Program-made: the position numbers and the translations under genes | NCBI GenBank assembly: GCA_949752795.1 | Contig: OX457072.1 | Span: 1,116,001-1,180,000 of the forward strand | DNA length: 64,000 nt | Source: Hyperoodon ampullatus | Taxonomy: Eukaryota; Chordata; Mammalia; Artiodactyla; Ziphiidae | Reading direction: 5' to 3' | In this document: positions 33,945-46,489 of the stretch, one piece after another | Layout of the letters: each line of letters begins with the position of its first letter | How positions within the stretch are numbered: the stretch's first letter is position 1 | The notes under the pieces: model-generated | Seen by the model: the letters and a program-made list of their open reading frames with translations, nothing else | Database searches by the model: none | Told to the model about the DNA's origin: nothing

Positions 33945-34100
33945 CATTTTTCTATTGCAGCATAAACGTTACCACAAGTTTGGCGGTTAAAGCAGCACAA
34001 ACTTTGGACGTCCCAGTTTTCTGGGGCAGGGGTCTCAGCAGCTTGGCAGGTCCGGTGTCAGGGTCTCACAGGTGGGCCATCCGCACTTCTGGAATCCTCC
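33945..34100 (-). mobile_element. Possible MLT1-like LTR end
   Basis: 'Tctattgcagcataaacgttaccacaagtttggcggttaaagc' (shown here in parts: 'ttaccacaagtttggcggtt') resembles the reverse complement of the MLT1 3' end. It fades into unrelated sequence. Confidence 0.4.
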
Positions 34101-34799
34101 AAGCTGATGGAGACGCTTGCCAGAACTAGGGTCCTGTGGCTACAGGACGGCGGGGCCCCATCCTGAAGCCACCTGTAGGCTGTGGCTCCATTTCCTGATG
34201 CCTGGCTCCTGACAGCCCGTGAGCCTCACCCGCTTTGGGCCCCATGCTCCACGCCCTGCGCGAGCAGACACAAGAGTCCTCACTCAGTCCCGCCCTCATC
34301 ACAACAAGGCCCTGGTCCGTCTCCTTCCCGGCTCTCTGAGGCTCTTTCCCACCAGCTGGGGATGCTTGTCCCGTTGAGAAAGGCTCTTGGTGACCAAAGG
34401 CTCGATGACGTGGGTGATTGATAAATCTTTTCTTACCCTCGTGGTGGGTGTCATCTTGTGACTGATGGGGGCCTCCATCCTACTGGTCCAGGTGGTGACA
34501 GAGGGTGCTGTTAGCAGGTTGCTGAGTCAATGACCACTGCTGGGTTCTTTTTGACCCTGCTTTGGCAGTGGACAGGCTCTGCCATCTAAGGTGGTTTGTG
34601 CCTTGAGTGGGCGGTGCTGCATTGGTCCAGCCCTTCCAACTCCCTATCGTAGCTTTAGCCCACTTATGTTGGGGGGTTCAGTAATCCACTGGGATTTACG
34701 GACAGAAGTATGGAACCAGGACCCTCCTCCAAGAAGCCCTGAGTCACGTCTCCTGGTCTAGAACTGTCTGTGTGTCTGTGCAATTTGACTGGGATGTGG

Positions 34800-35465
34800 G
34801 GTAGTTTGCGGTTACACGTTATTTGGTCAACCATTATTCTGGCTGATCCATGAGGGTGTTTCGGGATGAGATGAACATTTTAACTGATAGACTGCGTGAA
34901 GCATTTGCCTCTCTCCCATGTGTGTGGCCTCACCTAACACACTGAGGGCCTGAATGGAACAAAGGGCCGAGGAAGAAAGAATCCTCTCCCCTGCCCTGAC
35001 CTCAGATGCTGGTCTTTTCCTGCCTTCAGACTCTGACTCACGTGGGAATGTACGCCGTGGCCTCTGGGGCCTCCAGCCAACCCACCTGCAGGTCCTGGGA
35101 CTTCTCAGCCTCCATATCCAGGGGGCCAGTTCCTTATTATAAGGAAATAGATGTTATAAATCCTTTGCTTCTTCTTTTTTTTTCTTGGCTGTGTTGGGTC
35201 TTAGCTGAGGCACGCAGGATGTTCGTTGAGGCGTGTGGGATCTTTCCACTGCGGCCCATGGGCTCCTTTGTAGTTGCAGCACATGGGCTCAGTAGTTGTG
35301 GCGTGCGGGCTTTGTTGCCCTTCAGCATGTGGGATCTTAGTTCCCTGACCAGGGATCAAACCCATGCCCCCTGCATTGGAAGGTAGATTCTCTACCTCTG
35401 GACCACCAGGGAAGTCCCATAAATCCTTTGCTTCCGTTTCTCTGCGGAGCTCTGACCAGTACATG
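34800..35465 (-). mobile_element. MLT2-like ERVL LTR, split by a SINE
   Basis: + strand text shows 'acgttatttggtcaaccattattctgg' in pieces, 'gagggtgtttcgggatgag', 'gggcctgaatggaacaaag', 'ccagttccttattataagg', then after the SINE 'tttctctgcggagctctgacc'. This is the reverse complement of the MLT2 consensus (…tcagggttctccagagaaac…, …aaggaattggc…). A solo LTR; no viral gene is present next to it. Confidence 0.65.
35172..35418 (-). mobile_element. CHR-family SINE nested in the MLT2-like LTR
   Basis: Minus-strand SINE, shorter than the one at 33.2 kb and more diverged. An exact 16-bp target duplication, ATAAATCCTTTGCTTC, lies at 35156-35171 and 35419-35434. Removing the SINE and one duplicate restores a continuous LTR. 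Confidence 0.95.
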
Positions 35466-36600
35466 GCTCTCAACAGGCTCAGGGGAAAACTCTTACCATG
35501 GGACCAGCTGCTTGTGTGTCTTAACCTGGTGTTGGCCTGTCAACACAGTGAGCAGGGGACAGACTACGCTCTGTGGAAGGTACTGGGGGGTGGCTTGTGA
35601 AAGAGCGGCCTTGCTGGGACCCTAAATGCCTCTGCAATGGCCAGTGCCTGTGTCCTGACCCTCAGGGTTACAGGGTCACAGAAACACCCTTGGCATCCTG
35701 TGGTGCAGCAAAGGGGTTCATTCAAGGCTGACTCAAGCCCAGGGTCCTTTAACCCTATAAAGTACCCACTGCCTTTGGGGACACCTCTAACCTTGACGAC
35801 ACTCATTTGAGGTTCTGGTTGAGTAGAGAGAAATCCTCCTGAAATATACCAGTAACTACAACAGAAAAATTTAAGAGGGAAGAAAGAACAATGAAAGAAA
35901 GGACGACACCTGGGTTCAGCAAGGAAAGCAAAATATACTGCAACAGGTCCACACTTTGACTCAGTTAGAAACACAAAACTTATTAAAAGTCTTTGCTGAA
36001 AAGATCAAAAGCCTCTTCTGGGTTCCTGCGCCCCCGCCCCCCGTGACGCCGATTCTGAATGAGATTTAATACGTGGTCCGATGCATCCAGCCTTCCTCCT
36101 GGGTCCACTTCAGTGCTCAGACTTACGGCGCCCCCTATAACTTTAGGGGAGCTCCTGAATACAAAGTAGAAGACAAAGAGGATGCTCATCCTAACCATCA
36201 GGACAGTCCCCGTGGTTATGACATGCATGCCCCTGAAATCCCCCACAGTGGGCATGGATGCTCCCATGCAGTGAGCAATGAATAAAAATTAAACTAAGTC
36301 TTTGGCTGGAAAGAACACAGGAGGCTTACAGCGGCGCACCGTAACCTCAGCACTGCAGCCCCTCGGGAAGGCCTCAAACACAGTGTTATTGAACTACTGA
36401 CTGGGGTCCGTCAGCGAGGGAAGCTGTTCTGCTCCCACTGACTCTCTCGGCCTCCCAGAGGCAGCCGCCTTCACCACTGAGCACACACCTGCGTGGTACC
36501 CACGGGAGCCCCCAGCTGGCACAGTGTTGCAGCAAGGTCCTACCTGCATCCACTGTTCAGACAAGCAAATAAAAGGAGCTCATTGTCACTGTAAAGTGTC
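35465..36600. other. No gene supported
   Basis: Contains minus-strand frames of 136 codons (35564-35974) and 94 codons (35983-36267) with no domain I recognise, no splice structure and no conserved start. Possibly old retroelement sequence, but I cannot name it. Confidence 0.4.
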
Positions 36601-38390
36601 CTTTGTAACAGTTATTTGTTTTCGTATTTCCAATCCTGAATTCGATCACTTATTTTATTAAGGTTACAATACCTGTATTTTTGTTTGTTTTCATTTGCCT
36701 GGAATGTTTTTTGTGCAAACTTTTTGAGTTTCTTTGTTTTATGGCTATTGCTTATCTACCACTTAAAGTTAGATTTTACTTTGAATTCCAATTTGTCTTT
36801 TAGCATATGAGCTTAGCTCATTTACATTTTTCTTTTTCTTTTTTTTTTTTTTTTTTTTTGCGGTACGCGGGCCTCTCACTGTTGTGGCCTCTCCTGTTGC
36901 TGAGCACAGGCTCCGGACGTGCAGGCTCAGCGGCTATGTCTGGGCCACGGGCCCAGCCACTCCGTGGCATGTAGGATCTCCCCGGACCGTGGCACGAACC
37001 CGTGTCCCCTGCATCAGCAGGCAGACTCTCAACCACTGCGCCACCAGGGAAGCCCTACATTTGTTTATATACAGTAGATATGTTCGATGTTATTTCTTAG
37101 CTTACATGTTGGGCTGTGACTCCTATTTTCATAGATTTTAAAATAAATTTTACATCAGTCTGGCTCACTGGATTTTCTTCTTTAAAATTCTGCTCTGTAT
37201 TACTCCTTGCTCTAACGGTTAGCTAAGGCAATCACAACTTTTACTGATGCTGTTTAGATAATACCTATTTGTTTTCTACTCTATACAATGATGGAATTCA
37301 TATAAATCTTCCTTAGTTAAAACCCTTGGGGCCACATGTTCAGAATTCAAAATTTTTAGAAGTTTAGAATGATGGCATAATGCTTACCTATGCATTACAT
37401 ACCAACATACAGAACTGAGCACGTTAATATTACAGCATGATCACACAGTGCAGAAAAAATGAGATTATAAATGGCATCCCATTCAGATCAAGTTTTGAAC
37501 TGAATGATTATCTAAATAAGTTAGTGTCTTGGGAATCAGGAATTAAGAATTTCAGAAAAAGGATTGTAGACCTTTGTAAAATATCTTCTTCTGTTCTTCC
37601 CACCAAATGTATTTAACTGATTATGCTATTTTTCTTTTGTTTATCTTTATAATGTCAAATATACCTATATTTCTACCGTAGGCTTAGCAGCATTTAACTA
37701 TATCTCTGTCAGTCAGCTATTTTTAAACATTGAGAAAACCAGAGCTATACAGAAACTGCTACATTCTTTCTCTTTCCAATTTTAGCCATTTTATATCATT
37801 TCTACATTGCTAAGATTTACAATTTTTACATTTTTTTTTCTGTAACCATAATTACCATATTTATTTCAGACTTTAGTCAAACAATTCACGTACTCAATTC
37901 TCAATGCTGGAATTTTGCCATAATAACTTAATTCACTAATTGGTTGGCTGAGGTTCATTCTCTGATAGTTTCCTGAAGATTAACTTGTAGGAAAAATGTT
38001 CCCTGGGCACTCGCATGTTTTGTTTTTAACTCCAACTTTGCACTTCCACTGTTGTTTGGCTGTGCTTGAAATTCTTGGACCACTTTCCTTTCCCTGAGGA
38101 CTCTGGCCATTGCTCTGAGGTAGCCTAGGCTTGAAGAATGTATGTATAGCTGAATCCTGCCTTTCTCTTTCTTTATAGGAAGGGTAACATTTTATGTAAC
38201 TGTTCAAATTACTGTTTTTAAGTAAATTCATGAAGATATTTTACTGTTGCTTGTTTTGTGTCATTTTACTCTCCTACATATACAGGGTTTATTTTAAATG
38301 TAAAGATTCCAGTAGTTCTTTACATCTGGAGATTGTTTTCTCATGGTTTATGAAATCGTGTTTTTGTTTCATTGTTCTAGGTCTTTCCTT
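36600..38390 (-). mobile_element. Diverged L1M, minus strand
   Basis: Text at 36690-36830 ('gtttgcctggaatgtttttt' type) and 37930-38130 ('tggttggctgaggttcattc', 'ccttaatttttcc'-like T-rich stretches, 'cttggaccactttcctttcc') follows the reverse complement of old L1 sequence I know from other loci. Parts between are too diverged to be sure. Confidence 0.5.
36831..37055 (-). mobile_element. CHR-family SINE
   Basis: Poly(T) at the left, then 'gcggtacgcgggcctctcac' and a right end ACCAGGGAAGCCC. A short direct repeat TACATTT occurs on both sides (36823-36829 and 37056-37062), likely the target duplication. It is inserted in old L1 sequence. Confidence 0.9.
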
Positions 38391-38479
38391 GGACACACAT
38401 GTATATTTGAGTTCCATTTTCCCCATTATTTTCATATTTTCTCATAATGCTTTTCCAAGATCAAAATATAACTTATATA

Positions 38480-39288
38480 CCGTAAAATCTTCCCTTTTAA
38501 ATTATACAGTGAATTTTAGTATATTGACAAAGTTGTGTGACCATCACCACTCTCTAGTTCTAATTTCGTCATCCCCAAAATAAACCCTATACACGTTAGC
38601 ACTCATCTCTCCTCACCCCGTCCAGCCAGACGTTGGTACCTACAAATCTACCCTCTGTCTCGATGGATTTGCTTATTGTGGGCATTATAAATGAGGAATA
38701 CAATATATGAACTTTTGTGTCTAGCTTCTTTTACTTATCATAATGTTTTAAATATTCTTCTATATGGTTAGATGTATTTGTACTTTCTTCCTTTTTATGG
38801 CTGAATGTTACTCTATTTATGGATGGACATACCAGTTTGTTTATTCATTCATCAGTTGATGCACATTTGGGCTGTTTACACTTTTTGATTATGAAAACAC
38901 TACTATGAACATGCATGTACACATTTTTGTGCAAACATATGTTTTCATTTCTCTTGGTCACATACATAGGAATAGAATTGCTGGATCATATGATAACCCT
39001 ATATGAAGTGGTATCTCATTATAGTTTTGATTTGCATTTCCCTAAAGACTAATGATGTCGACCATCTATTCACATGCTTATTGGCCATTTTTGTATTGTT
39101 TTTGGAGAAATTTCTATTTAACTTCTTTATACACTTTTAATTGAGTTGTCTTTTTTTTATTGCTGAGTTGTAGCGTCCTTTATATATTTTGGTTACTAAG
39201 ATTTGTAAATATATTCTCCCATTCTGTAGGTTGTCTTTTTACTTTGTTGATAATATCCTTTGAAACACAAAAGTTTTATTTATTTATT

Positions 39289-39319
<31 letters not shown>

Positions 39320-39660
39320 GCGGTAGGCGGGCCTCTCACTGTTGTGGCCTCTCCCCCTGCGGAACACAGGCTCCGGAGCACAGGCTCAGCGGCCATGGCT
39401 CACGGGCCCATCCGCTCCGCGGCATGTGAGATCCTCCCAGACCGGGGCACGAACCCGTGTCCCCTGCATCGGCAGGCAGACCCTCAACCACTGCGCCACC
39501 AGGGAAGCCCAAAAGTTTTATTTTAATAAAGTCCAATTTATCTTTAAAATGCTTTCTTGTTGCTAGTGGTTTTGGTGTCACATGTAAGAGATCATTGCAT
39601 GATGAAGATTTATACCTGTGCTTCTTCTAAGAGCTGTGTGTCTTCTCAGGTCTTTTTTGG
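38480..39660 (-). mobile_element. L1M (L1ME-type) 3' portion, minus strand
   Basis: Clear reverse complement of an L1 3' UTR and ORF2 end: 'ttgtgtgaccatcaccac', 'ttgctggatcatatgataac', 'gatttgcatttccctaaag', 'tattctcccattctgtagg', and, after the SINE, 'taaagtccaatttatc'. A second old-L1 block follows (39850 on). Confidence 0.8.
39282..39510 (-). mobile_element. CHR-family SINE nested in L1M
   Basis: Flanked by an exact 13-bp target duplication AAAAGTTTTATTT (39269-39281 and 39511-39523). The T-rich left end, the GCGGTAGGCGGGCC text and the right end ACCAGGGAAGCCC are typical. Confidence 0.95.
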
Positions 39661-39849
39661 GCATGTGCTCTTATACACACAGCCTTCTAGCCTCCCAGGG
39701 ACATGGCAAAGATTTTCAAACATCTATAAACCCCTCTTTCCCCAGCTTTTCCTTTTAAGCTTTTTGGTGTTACTCTATTTTTCCCCCAACTATTATTCAC
39801 TGCCTCTGGTGGCTGCAATATTAAACAATTGCTTCTGATTCTTTTTGTC

Positions 39850-40275
39850 AAACAACTCCAAGGAAACTACTTCACACTGGATGACACCCTGCAGGGCAAG
39901 CTCTGAGTCAGATCAACAGCCTTGGAAATAGGGTCCTCCAGAAAACCATCAGACAATTAAAATAATCCCAATTCTTTGGAAATTCAGCTTTGAAGGAGCT
40001 CAAAGCCTGTTGTATCTTCTCTAGTCACTGCAAGGTTGATGGTTTTGCCCATGATGGCAGGTGTTTTCAAGGCTTGTACAGAACCAGGTAGAGGAATATG
40101 GGAATAAACTGCCACAAGTTCACATTCTTACCAATATTCAGTCTTTTTTAAAAAAAAAATGTTCTAGAGTGTTGCAAGCCTTTGGTTAATTTCCAAAGTT
40201 CTGAAAAAGTTGACTTGACCATCTTTGTGGTTTCCCCATTGCTTTCAAGAAAGTGAGTATTTTTGGAACTCCCTA
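39850..40275 (-). mobile_element. L1M4/L1ME-type 3' UTR, minus strand
   Basis: 'Gtacagaaccaggtagaggaatatgggaataaactgcc' (in parts, for example 'ggaatatgggaataaactgcc' shortened) and 'ctaatctgccattttcactgac' follow the reverse complement of an old L1 3' region in order. Confidence 0.6.
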
Positions 40276-40279
40276 ATCT

Positions 40280-41835
40280 GCCATTTTCACTGACCTCACT
40301 GCCTTTGTTCCATGTAGTGTGTTTGTTGCCATTTCATTTGCTTGCTTCTCTTTTTCTTGTCCTCCATGTTTCTTGCTGTTTTTGTCATTTTTACTCTCCT
40401 TTAAACTGTAACTAATTAGGTCTTGATTACCATAATGATTTTAATTTTTTCTTTCACCTGTGTTGGTTTTGTTTCATCTCTTTTGTTAAATCTCTTAGCA
40501 TCCTCAGCTCTTTTATCTGCTTTTTGATGCTGCTACAGAGGGTATATTTTCTTTTCTTTCTTTTTCCTTTCCTTTCCTCTTTCTTCTTTCTTTCACTTTT
40601 ATTCGTGTCAATATATTTGGTCAAAAATTTCATCTGTTCTTTGGTAACATTTTTACTGGTGTTTATACTCTTAGACTACAATTTGTTTACAATACTCCTT
40701 TATTTCTTGTAGAATATTTCAGATATTCTGAGCTTGTTCCTTTATATATTCTTACTCACTTTTGAACAAAGTAAGTTATTTCTACACAAGTTTTTTTGGT
40801 TCATTTTTGGGGGCTTTTGGGCAAAGGCTTCATGTGTGAATTGTGTGCTCTGGGCAAACAGGAATTCTCCTTTATTCACCAGGTTTCGTATACGTGTGTG
40901 TGAGTCCTTAAAGCCATATTCTCCAACTTAAAATTCTCCCTGCAGCACTGTTTGTGATACAAAGTATCTCTCCTCCACCCATGTTGTACCAACATATTGT
41001 TCTTTCAAACTATGGCCTCTCCAAGTGATCTTTCTTTTGTCTGTCTCTGCTTTTTGAGACTCTGCACCAAAGATCAGGGACCTAATCCTTATCAGCCTCA
41101 CATCTATGACAGTTATTATTACAGTCAACATTTGCTGGTCTTGGACCCCAGTCTGCAACATTTCTCAGGCACAGAGGTGATCAGCTGACTTTTTCTGAAA
41201 TTCCTGGCACTCTTCTGAGTGTCTCCATGCACTTCTATTTCATCTTCACTAGTTTTTACTTTTTACCTTTCTTTCCTCGTTTTTTGTGGTCCCTGTGTTA
41301 AAAAGTCTCTTAATTTTACTGGAGACTGCTTATTCAGTTCTGTTGTTTCTCTGTCTTGTTTACCTTAGACAAATTCTGGGAGGACTATTGTAAGAGCATG
41401 ACTTCCTGTTGTCACTTTAAAACTGGCATTTCCATTCCCAGCTCATCTTAACTTCATATACAACCGGAACAAGGATAATTAATTTTAGAATTTGCAATAA
41501 ACATATGCATTTGCAATAAACATATGCAATATCATCACACTAGAATGCGTGCTTAGAATACGGTTCACCACAGGATTAATTAATTGGAATTATCTGCTTA
41601 AAATATTTTGCTAGGTCCCTTAGGACCAATGATAATTATTTATATAACATCTTTTCCAGGATAGAAGTTAAGGTTGCAATTAGACATTAAGTGGTTTACA
41701 TGAAGATAAAACATAGAAATCTAAGCTTATAGCACAATTTGGCTTTGGATTTATAAATTTATAAATTCAGAATGCAGGTGTTGAATTTCACCTTTAACAC
41801 AATCCACGTAACTTGGAAGAATTTTCTGAACTTTA
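40280..41835. other. T-rich, no gene recognised
   Basis: Probably further degraded L1-type sequence, but I cannot place it. It contains an exact 19-bp tandem duplication at 41490-41527. Confidence 0.4.
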
Positions 41836-41990
41836 AATCTCACTTCTCTAATCTTCAGGATAAGAATAATTAAAAACAAACACCAAAACTATCATTTGGG
41901 TTTATTGTAATGATGTGCTGAAATAATGTACATAAAGCTTCCAACACAGTGGCTGGCATGTAATAAATACTTCATGCATGTTAGTTGATT
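41835..41990 (-). mobile_element. MIR SINE
   Basis: 'Gtttattgtaatgatgtgctg', 'ccaacacagtggctggcatgtaataaatac' (in parts: 'gtggctggcatgtaataaa') match the reverse complement of MIR. Confidence 0.6.
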
Positions 41991-42360
41991 TATAGTTAGC
42001 TATTTTAATATACGTAGAACATACATAATAAGAGCATGTTCTAACCAAGTGGATTAATAAGCTCAAGAGATTTTTAGGTATAGAGTTTTCTATTTTTTTA
42101 ATGGAAATATTTTTTAAATGTCATAAAATACTCTGAATATTTGAAGGAAGGTAATAGTGCTTTATTTCTTGCAGAGGCATTGCTCATGTATCCTTTGATC
42201 TCCATAGCAACCCAATGAGGTACGCAGATCAGATGGGAAGAGAAATAGTAGGAATACTAATATATTTCCCCATTTCTCTGTATAAAGCAGCTTGTGCTGA
42301 CGAGCCCTTACCAACATCACCTGAAGCTGGAGTCAACGTGGTGAAGAGGAGAATATTCTT

Positions 42361-42500
42361 GTTTTGGAGGCAGACAGACCCAGACCTGGATTTTTCAGTC
42401 GTAGCCCTGAGAACTTCAGCAGGTTCCCTGACAGTTCTCCAGTGGTAACAAGACCATCTCATCCCAAAGGTTGTTCTGGAGATTGAGAAAACTATCAGTT
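42361..42500 (-). mobile_element. MIR SINE
   Basis: 'Ggaggcagacagacccagacc', 'gcaggttccctgacagttctcc', 'aaggttgttctggagattgag' follow MIR in reverse order across 140 bp. Confidence 0.55.
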
Positions 42501-42939
42501 ACTTCCCCTTATTCCTCTGTGTTTTGAGCTGTTGATGGTTCCAAGGCAAACACATTTAAGTGATTATTTTCTTTACTGCCCCTAAGACTAGAGAAGCCAT
42601 AGTTGAAGTGATCTAAGGTTAGATGGATAGTGTCAGAGAATGTTAAGAGTAGTTCAATACTTTTTAAATGTTATTGGTAATGCAGCCTGGGAGCTTCCTG
42701 AAGGGTGTTCACTCTTTCATGCCAGTCTCAAGAGCTGGGTTGTGTCTAGTGAATGCTGTGGAATTAATACACTTGTGTGTAAGGGCCAAGGTTCACTCAA
42801 GGTCATGACTAGGTTGATGAAGCACAACTCCCAGGTGCTTCTACGTAGGCGTTGAGCCTGGTGGGTGGTGGGTTTCACCTTGGAATAGCTGTTGGTTGCT
42901 TCCGTGTGGGCACGGGGAGGAAGGAGGGAGTTCCTGGGC

Positions 42940-43407
42940 TTGTTTCCTATGGCTCCCTGACTAATTACCGCAAACTGGTGGTTTAAAACAACACAGACTT
43001 ATACACTTATGGTTCTAGGGGTCAGAGTTCCAGAGCTAAAATCAGCAGGCTGGCAGGACTGTATTCCTTCTGGAGGCTCTGGGGAAGAACGGGTTCCTTG
43101 CCCTTTCAGCTCCTAGAGGTGCCCCATGCTTCAGCCCTGGGCGCCTTTCCCTGTGTCCAAACAGCAGCAAAGTGTTGAGGACTCACTAGGTATCATCTGC
43201 TCTCCCTCTCTGCGTTCTGCTTCCAAGCGTCAGGACCCTTGTGATCACATTAAAACCACGCAAATAATCCAGGACAATTTCCCATCTCCAGGTATTTAAC
43301 TGATTCACATCTGCAAAGTCTCTTTCTGCCACTAAAGTCACCTATTTGCAGGTCCCAGGGATCAGGATGTGAAGATCTTTAGGGGTCATTATCCTGCCTA
43401 CCACAGA
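42940..43407 (-). mobile_element. MLT1 (C/D-type) ERVL-MaLR LTR
   Basis: Full-length reverse complement of MLT1: begins 'ctaattaccgcaaactggtgg', continues 'ttctggaggctctggggaag', 'aaataatccaggacaatttcc', and ends 'gtcattatcctgcctacca'. A solo LTR without adjoining viral genes. Confidence 0.8.
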
Positions 43408-43409
43408 AC

Positions 43410-44780
43410 TCGCTGGCAAAGATGAATTACCTTAGAACATAGTCTGGGAGCAAGGTTAGGGCATTTTTGGCTCAATGGCAAGTATGGCCAGCTGCCTCTC
43501 CCTGCTTCTTGGGAGACCCTCATTTATTTTCCTCCAAACAAAAGCTGCCCTGATCAAGCTCTGAACCTCATCATACACTTAAGAATCTGTGCTGGTGACA
43601 CCCCTCACATTCCAATGTATTTCTTCCAGTGGCCCAGATTTACCAAGTGGTTTATGCTTAAAGGGAGTTTAAAGGCAGTTGGAAGCAATTACTTCCTTGC
43701 AGTACTTTTCAGGAATATAATACCTTGAAAAAAAAGAGGGGAGGGGTGGTTCTAGGGAAAAGAATGGTCTTTTAGGGCGGAGTCCTCTGTGGCATGGTCT
43801 ACCTTACTGTAATAAGCATCTCTCACCGAGTTCTGGATGGCTTGTCAATTACCCTGTAAATTTAGCATCTTGCAGAGTGCCAATCCCCCATGGAAAACTG
43901 TCAATCAAGACAAGTGTGCCAGCTGTGCTTCTACATGCCTCCTTCTCAGGTTGGCACTTCCCGGTGATTAAATATTGTCAGAGCTGAGGATCTCTCAGCA
44001 CTGAGTGTTCAAGTAACCGGGTAGGAAGCAAGCACTTTCAGGATTCCTGGGAGAGTCTAAGACCCGGCATCAGCTTCTCTGCATGAAAAGCTGTCCAGAG
44101 CACACAGTTAAAGTACCATGTTTTCCTTTCTGTGCATATGCCTTAGACCCTTTCAACCTCCTTCCTACTCATATTTCATTTCGTATGTATGTAGCGTCCA
44201 TGTATGTATATGTGTATTTCACTGAGTCTGCTCAGACCTGCTCACACACACACACACAGCCATTCTCTCTCACTTTAAAAAGCAGTGCTTTTAAGGTCTC
44301 ACTCCTTTTGCTTTACATCATAAAAAAACAAGGTCAGGTTCAGCTTCCTGTGGAATGAAGCATTTCTTTTCCCCTTATGTTAGGATCAACACCAAGAATT
44401 CAAGGAGATTGGAGTTTAAGGCAGTTAGTTTGGATGCAAATAGTAAATTCTATCTGAGGCTAGTAATCATGTTTGTTTGTTTAGTGTCAGAGAATAAAGG
44501 AGCCAAGAGAAAACCAAACTGCTTTCCAGCGAGTAAGTTAACCCAATGGTTCTGCTCAATCTATCAAGAAAGACAAACGGTCTTACTCTGATCTGTTGCT
44601 TCTTTTTGCCAAAATGAGTTAACAATCCAATTACAAATCATCTGAAGTCAGTTTAAATGTGCTTTGCAAATGAAGTCAACACACTTTCAGTTTTGGGGGC
44701 ATTACAGGTACTCATTACGTCCAGACGGCTTTGGACTATATCAACTGCTAACCTGTTTTATCTTAACCAGCCTTAAAATG
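43410..44780. other. No gene recognised
   Basis: Nothing I can name; short frames only. Confidence 0.4.
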
Positions 44781-44784
44781 ATTA

Positions 44785-45165
44785 AAAGGAAAATTTCAAG
44801 GAATCTAAGAAAATCAAACTAAAAAAACAGAGCGTAAAATGGTGGTTACAGGGAGTTTTAGTGTGGGGCAAGAGGAGAGATGCTTTTAAGAGGACAAACT
44901 TGCAATGGGTAGTAAATAAGCCCTAGACATCTAGTGCACAGCATAGTGAATATAGACAGCAATACTGTATTATAATCATCAAACTTGCCAAGAGAATAGA
45001 ACTTAATTGTTCCCACCACAAAAAAACTGATAATTATGTAACTTGATAGAAGTACTAATTACCGCTACAGTGGTAATCGTACTATTATATATATGTATCA
45101 AATCAACATGATATGCACCTTAAACTTACCCAACATTTTATGTCAAATGTATTTCAATAAAAAGC
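44785..45165 (+). mobile_element. L1MA-type 3' UTR end
   Basis: 'Atctagtgcacagcatagtg', 'agcaatactgtattataatc', 'gccaagagaatagaac', 'gatatgcaccttaaac', and a terminal 'atttcaataaaa' follow the L1MA 3' end. Confidence 0.75.
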
Positions 45166-45257
45166 AAATTGAAAAAATGTCAAGTCATTTTTTCAATTTT
45201 TCCTTCCTTCCAGCAGAATTTATTTCCCTTTTTATAAAAACCTGAAAATTCCCCTTG

Positions 45258-45448
45258 TCTTTTCTTTCCCTTTCTTTTTCTTCCTTCCTTCCTCTCTCCC
45301 TCCCTCCCTCCTTTTCTTTCTTTCTCTCTCTCTCTTTCTTTCTCTCTTCCTTTCCTTCCTTTCTTTCTTTCTTTTTCTTTCTTTCTTTCTCTTTCTTTCT
45401 TTCTTTCTCTCTCTCTTTCCCTCCCTCCCTCCCTCTCTTTCTTTCTTT
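45258..45448. repeat. Uninterrupted 191-nt polypyrimidine tract
   Basis: Every base from 45258 to 45448 on the + strand is C or T, built from TTTC, TTCC, CCCT and CT units. The frames on both strands here are simple-sequence artefacts. Confidence 0.98.
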
Positions 45449-45583
45449 ACCACCTACTCTAAGATGTGCATTGTATTAGCTTCTGAGAATAGAGAACTGA
45501 AGATATAACTTCAGCCTTTCAGGAGCTCCTATTCCAACTATCAGTGGAGACAGAGGTCGAAAAACTAAGTCAGGCTATGGTGG

Positions 45584-45958
45584 TTAATTTTACATGTGAA
45601 CTTGACTGAATCACAGATATTTGGCTAAACAGTATTTCTGAGTGTGTCTGTGTCCTGGATGAAGTTGGCATTTGAATTGGTGGACTAAGCAAAAGGTTGC
45701 CTTCTCAACGTGGGTGGGCCTCGTCCAATCTGCTGAAGGCCCGAATGAAACGAAAAGACAGAGGAAGGGAGAATTCGGCCTTTACTTACTGACTGTGAAG
45801 CTGCCATTGGTGCCCCTGGTTTTCAGGACTTTGGACTCAAAATGAATTACACTCTGCCTTTCCTGGGTCACCAGCTTGCAGAAAGCAGACTGTGGGACTG
45901 CTCACCCTCCATAATTGCAGGAGCCAATTCCTTATAATAAACTTCTTCACAATAAATC
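45584..45958 (-). mobile_element. MLT2-like ERVL LTR
   Basis: + strand text 'ggtggttaattttacatgtg', 'aacttgactgaatcacag', 'tgggtgggcctcgtccaatc', 'ggagccaattccttataat' matches the reverse complement of MLT2. The A/T microsatellite next to it is common at this position in the family. Confidence 0.65.
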
Positions 45959-45960
45959 AA

Positions 45961-45987
45961 ATCTATCTATCTATCTATCTATCTATC
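45961..45987. repeat. (ATCT)n microsatellite
   Basis: Perfect ATCT tetranucleotide run of 27 nt. Confidence 0.95.
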
Positions 45988-46489
45988 CTAGAGCAGTAGG
46001 AATAAATCAAAGACCCTCCTTATTTTTAACTTCCACCTTGAGTTTTAACCTGCACGGAACATCTTCTCATGTTGTCTTCACATCTCAAGTCTTGCTTCTC
46101 AGTGTGGAGTCTTGGCCTCTTCTGTTTCCTCCTCTGAGGGAAGCCATTCTTCAGTCTGTCCCCACCTGCCTGTTCTTTACACCTGTTCTCATGGGTCCAC
46201 CCCCTCTGTCTGGACTCTGTAATCTGAGCAGCACTTTTCCAAACTTCTCTGGGACAAGACAGTTGAAGGAGGGCTTTGAGCTTCCAAACAAAGTCCCAGT
46301 GGGATGCTTCTGCCAGCAGGAGGGGACACACCACTTCCTTAGCTCCTAGCAGGGAATAAATGGATTAAATGCATTTACACATGTTCCCTACATACCAGTC
46401 TGAGTATCATTGTTGATCTGCAGACACAGGACAGTTCACACACAGATTATTAAAGGAAAAATTTACTGAATGATCTTCAGAGATTCCAA

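Noticed and set aside
45232..45479. Lys/Arg/Glu-rich and Ser/Phe/Leu-rich frames
   Set aside because: Both are translations of the polypyrimidine tract.
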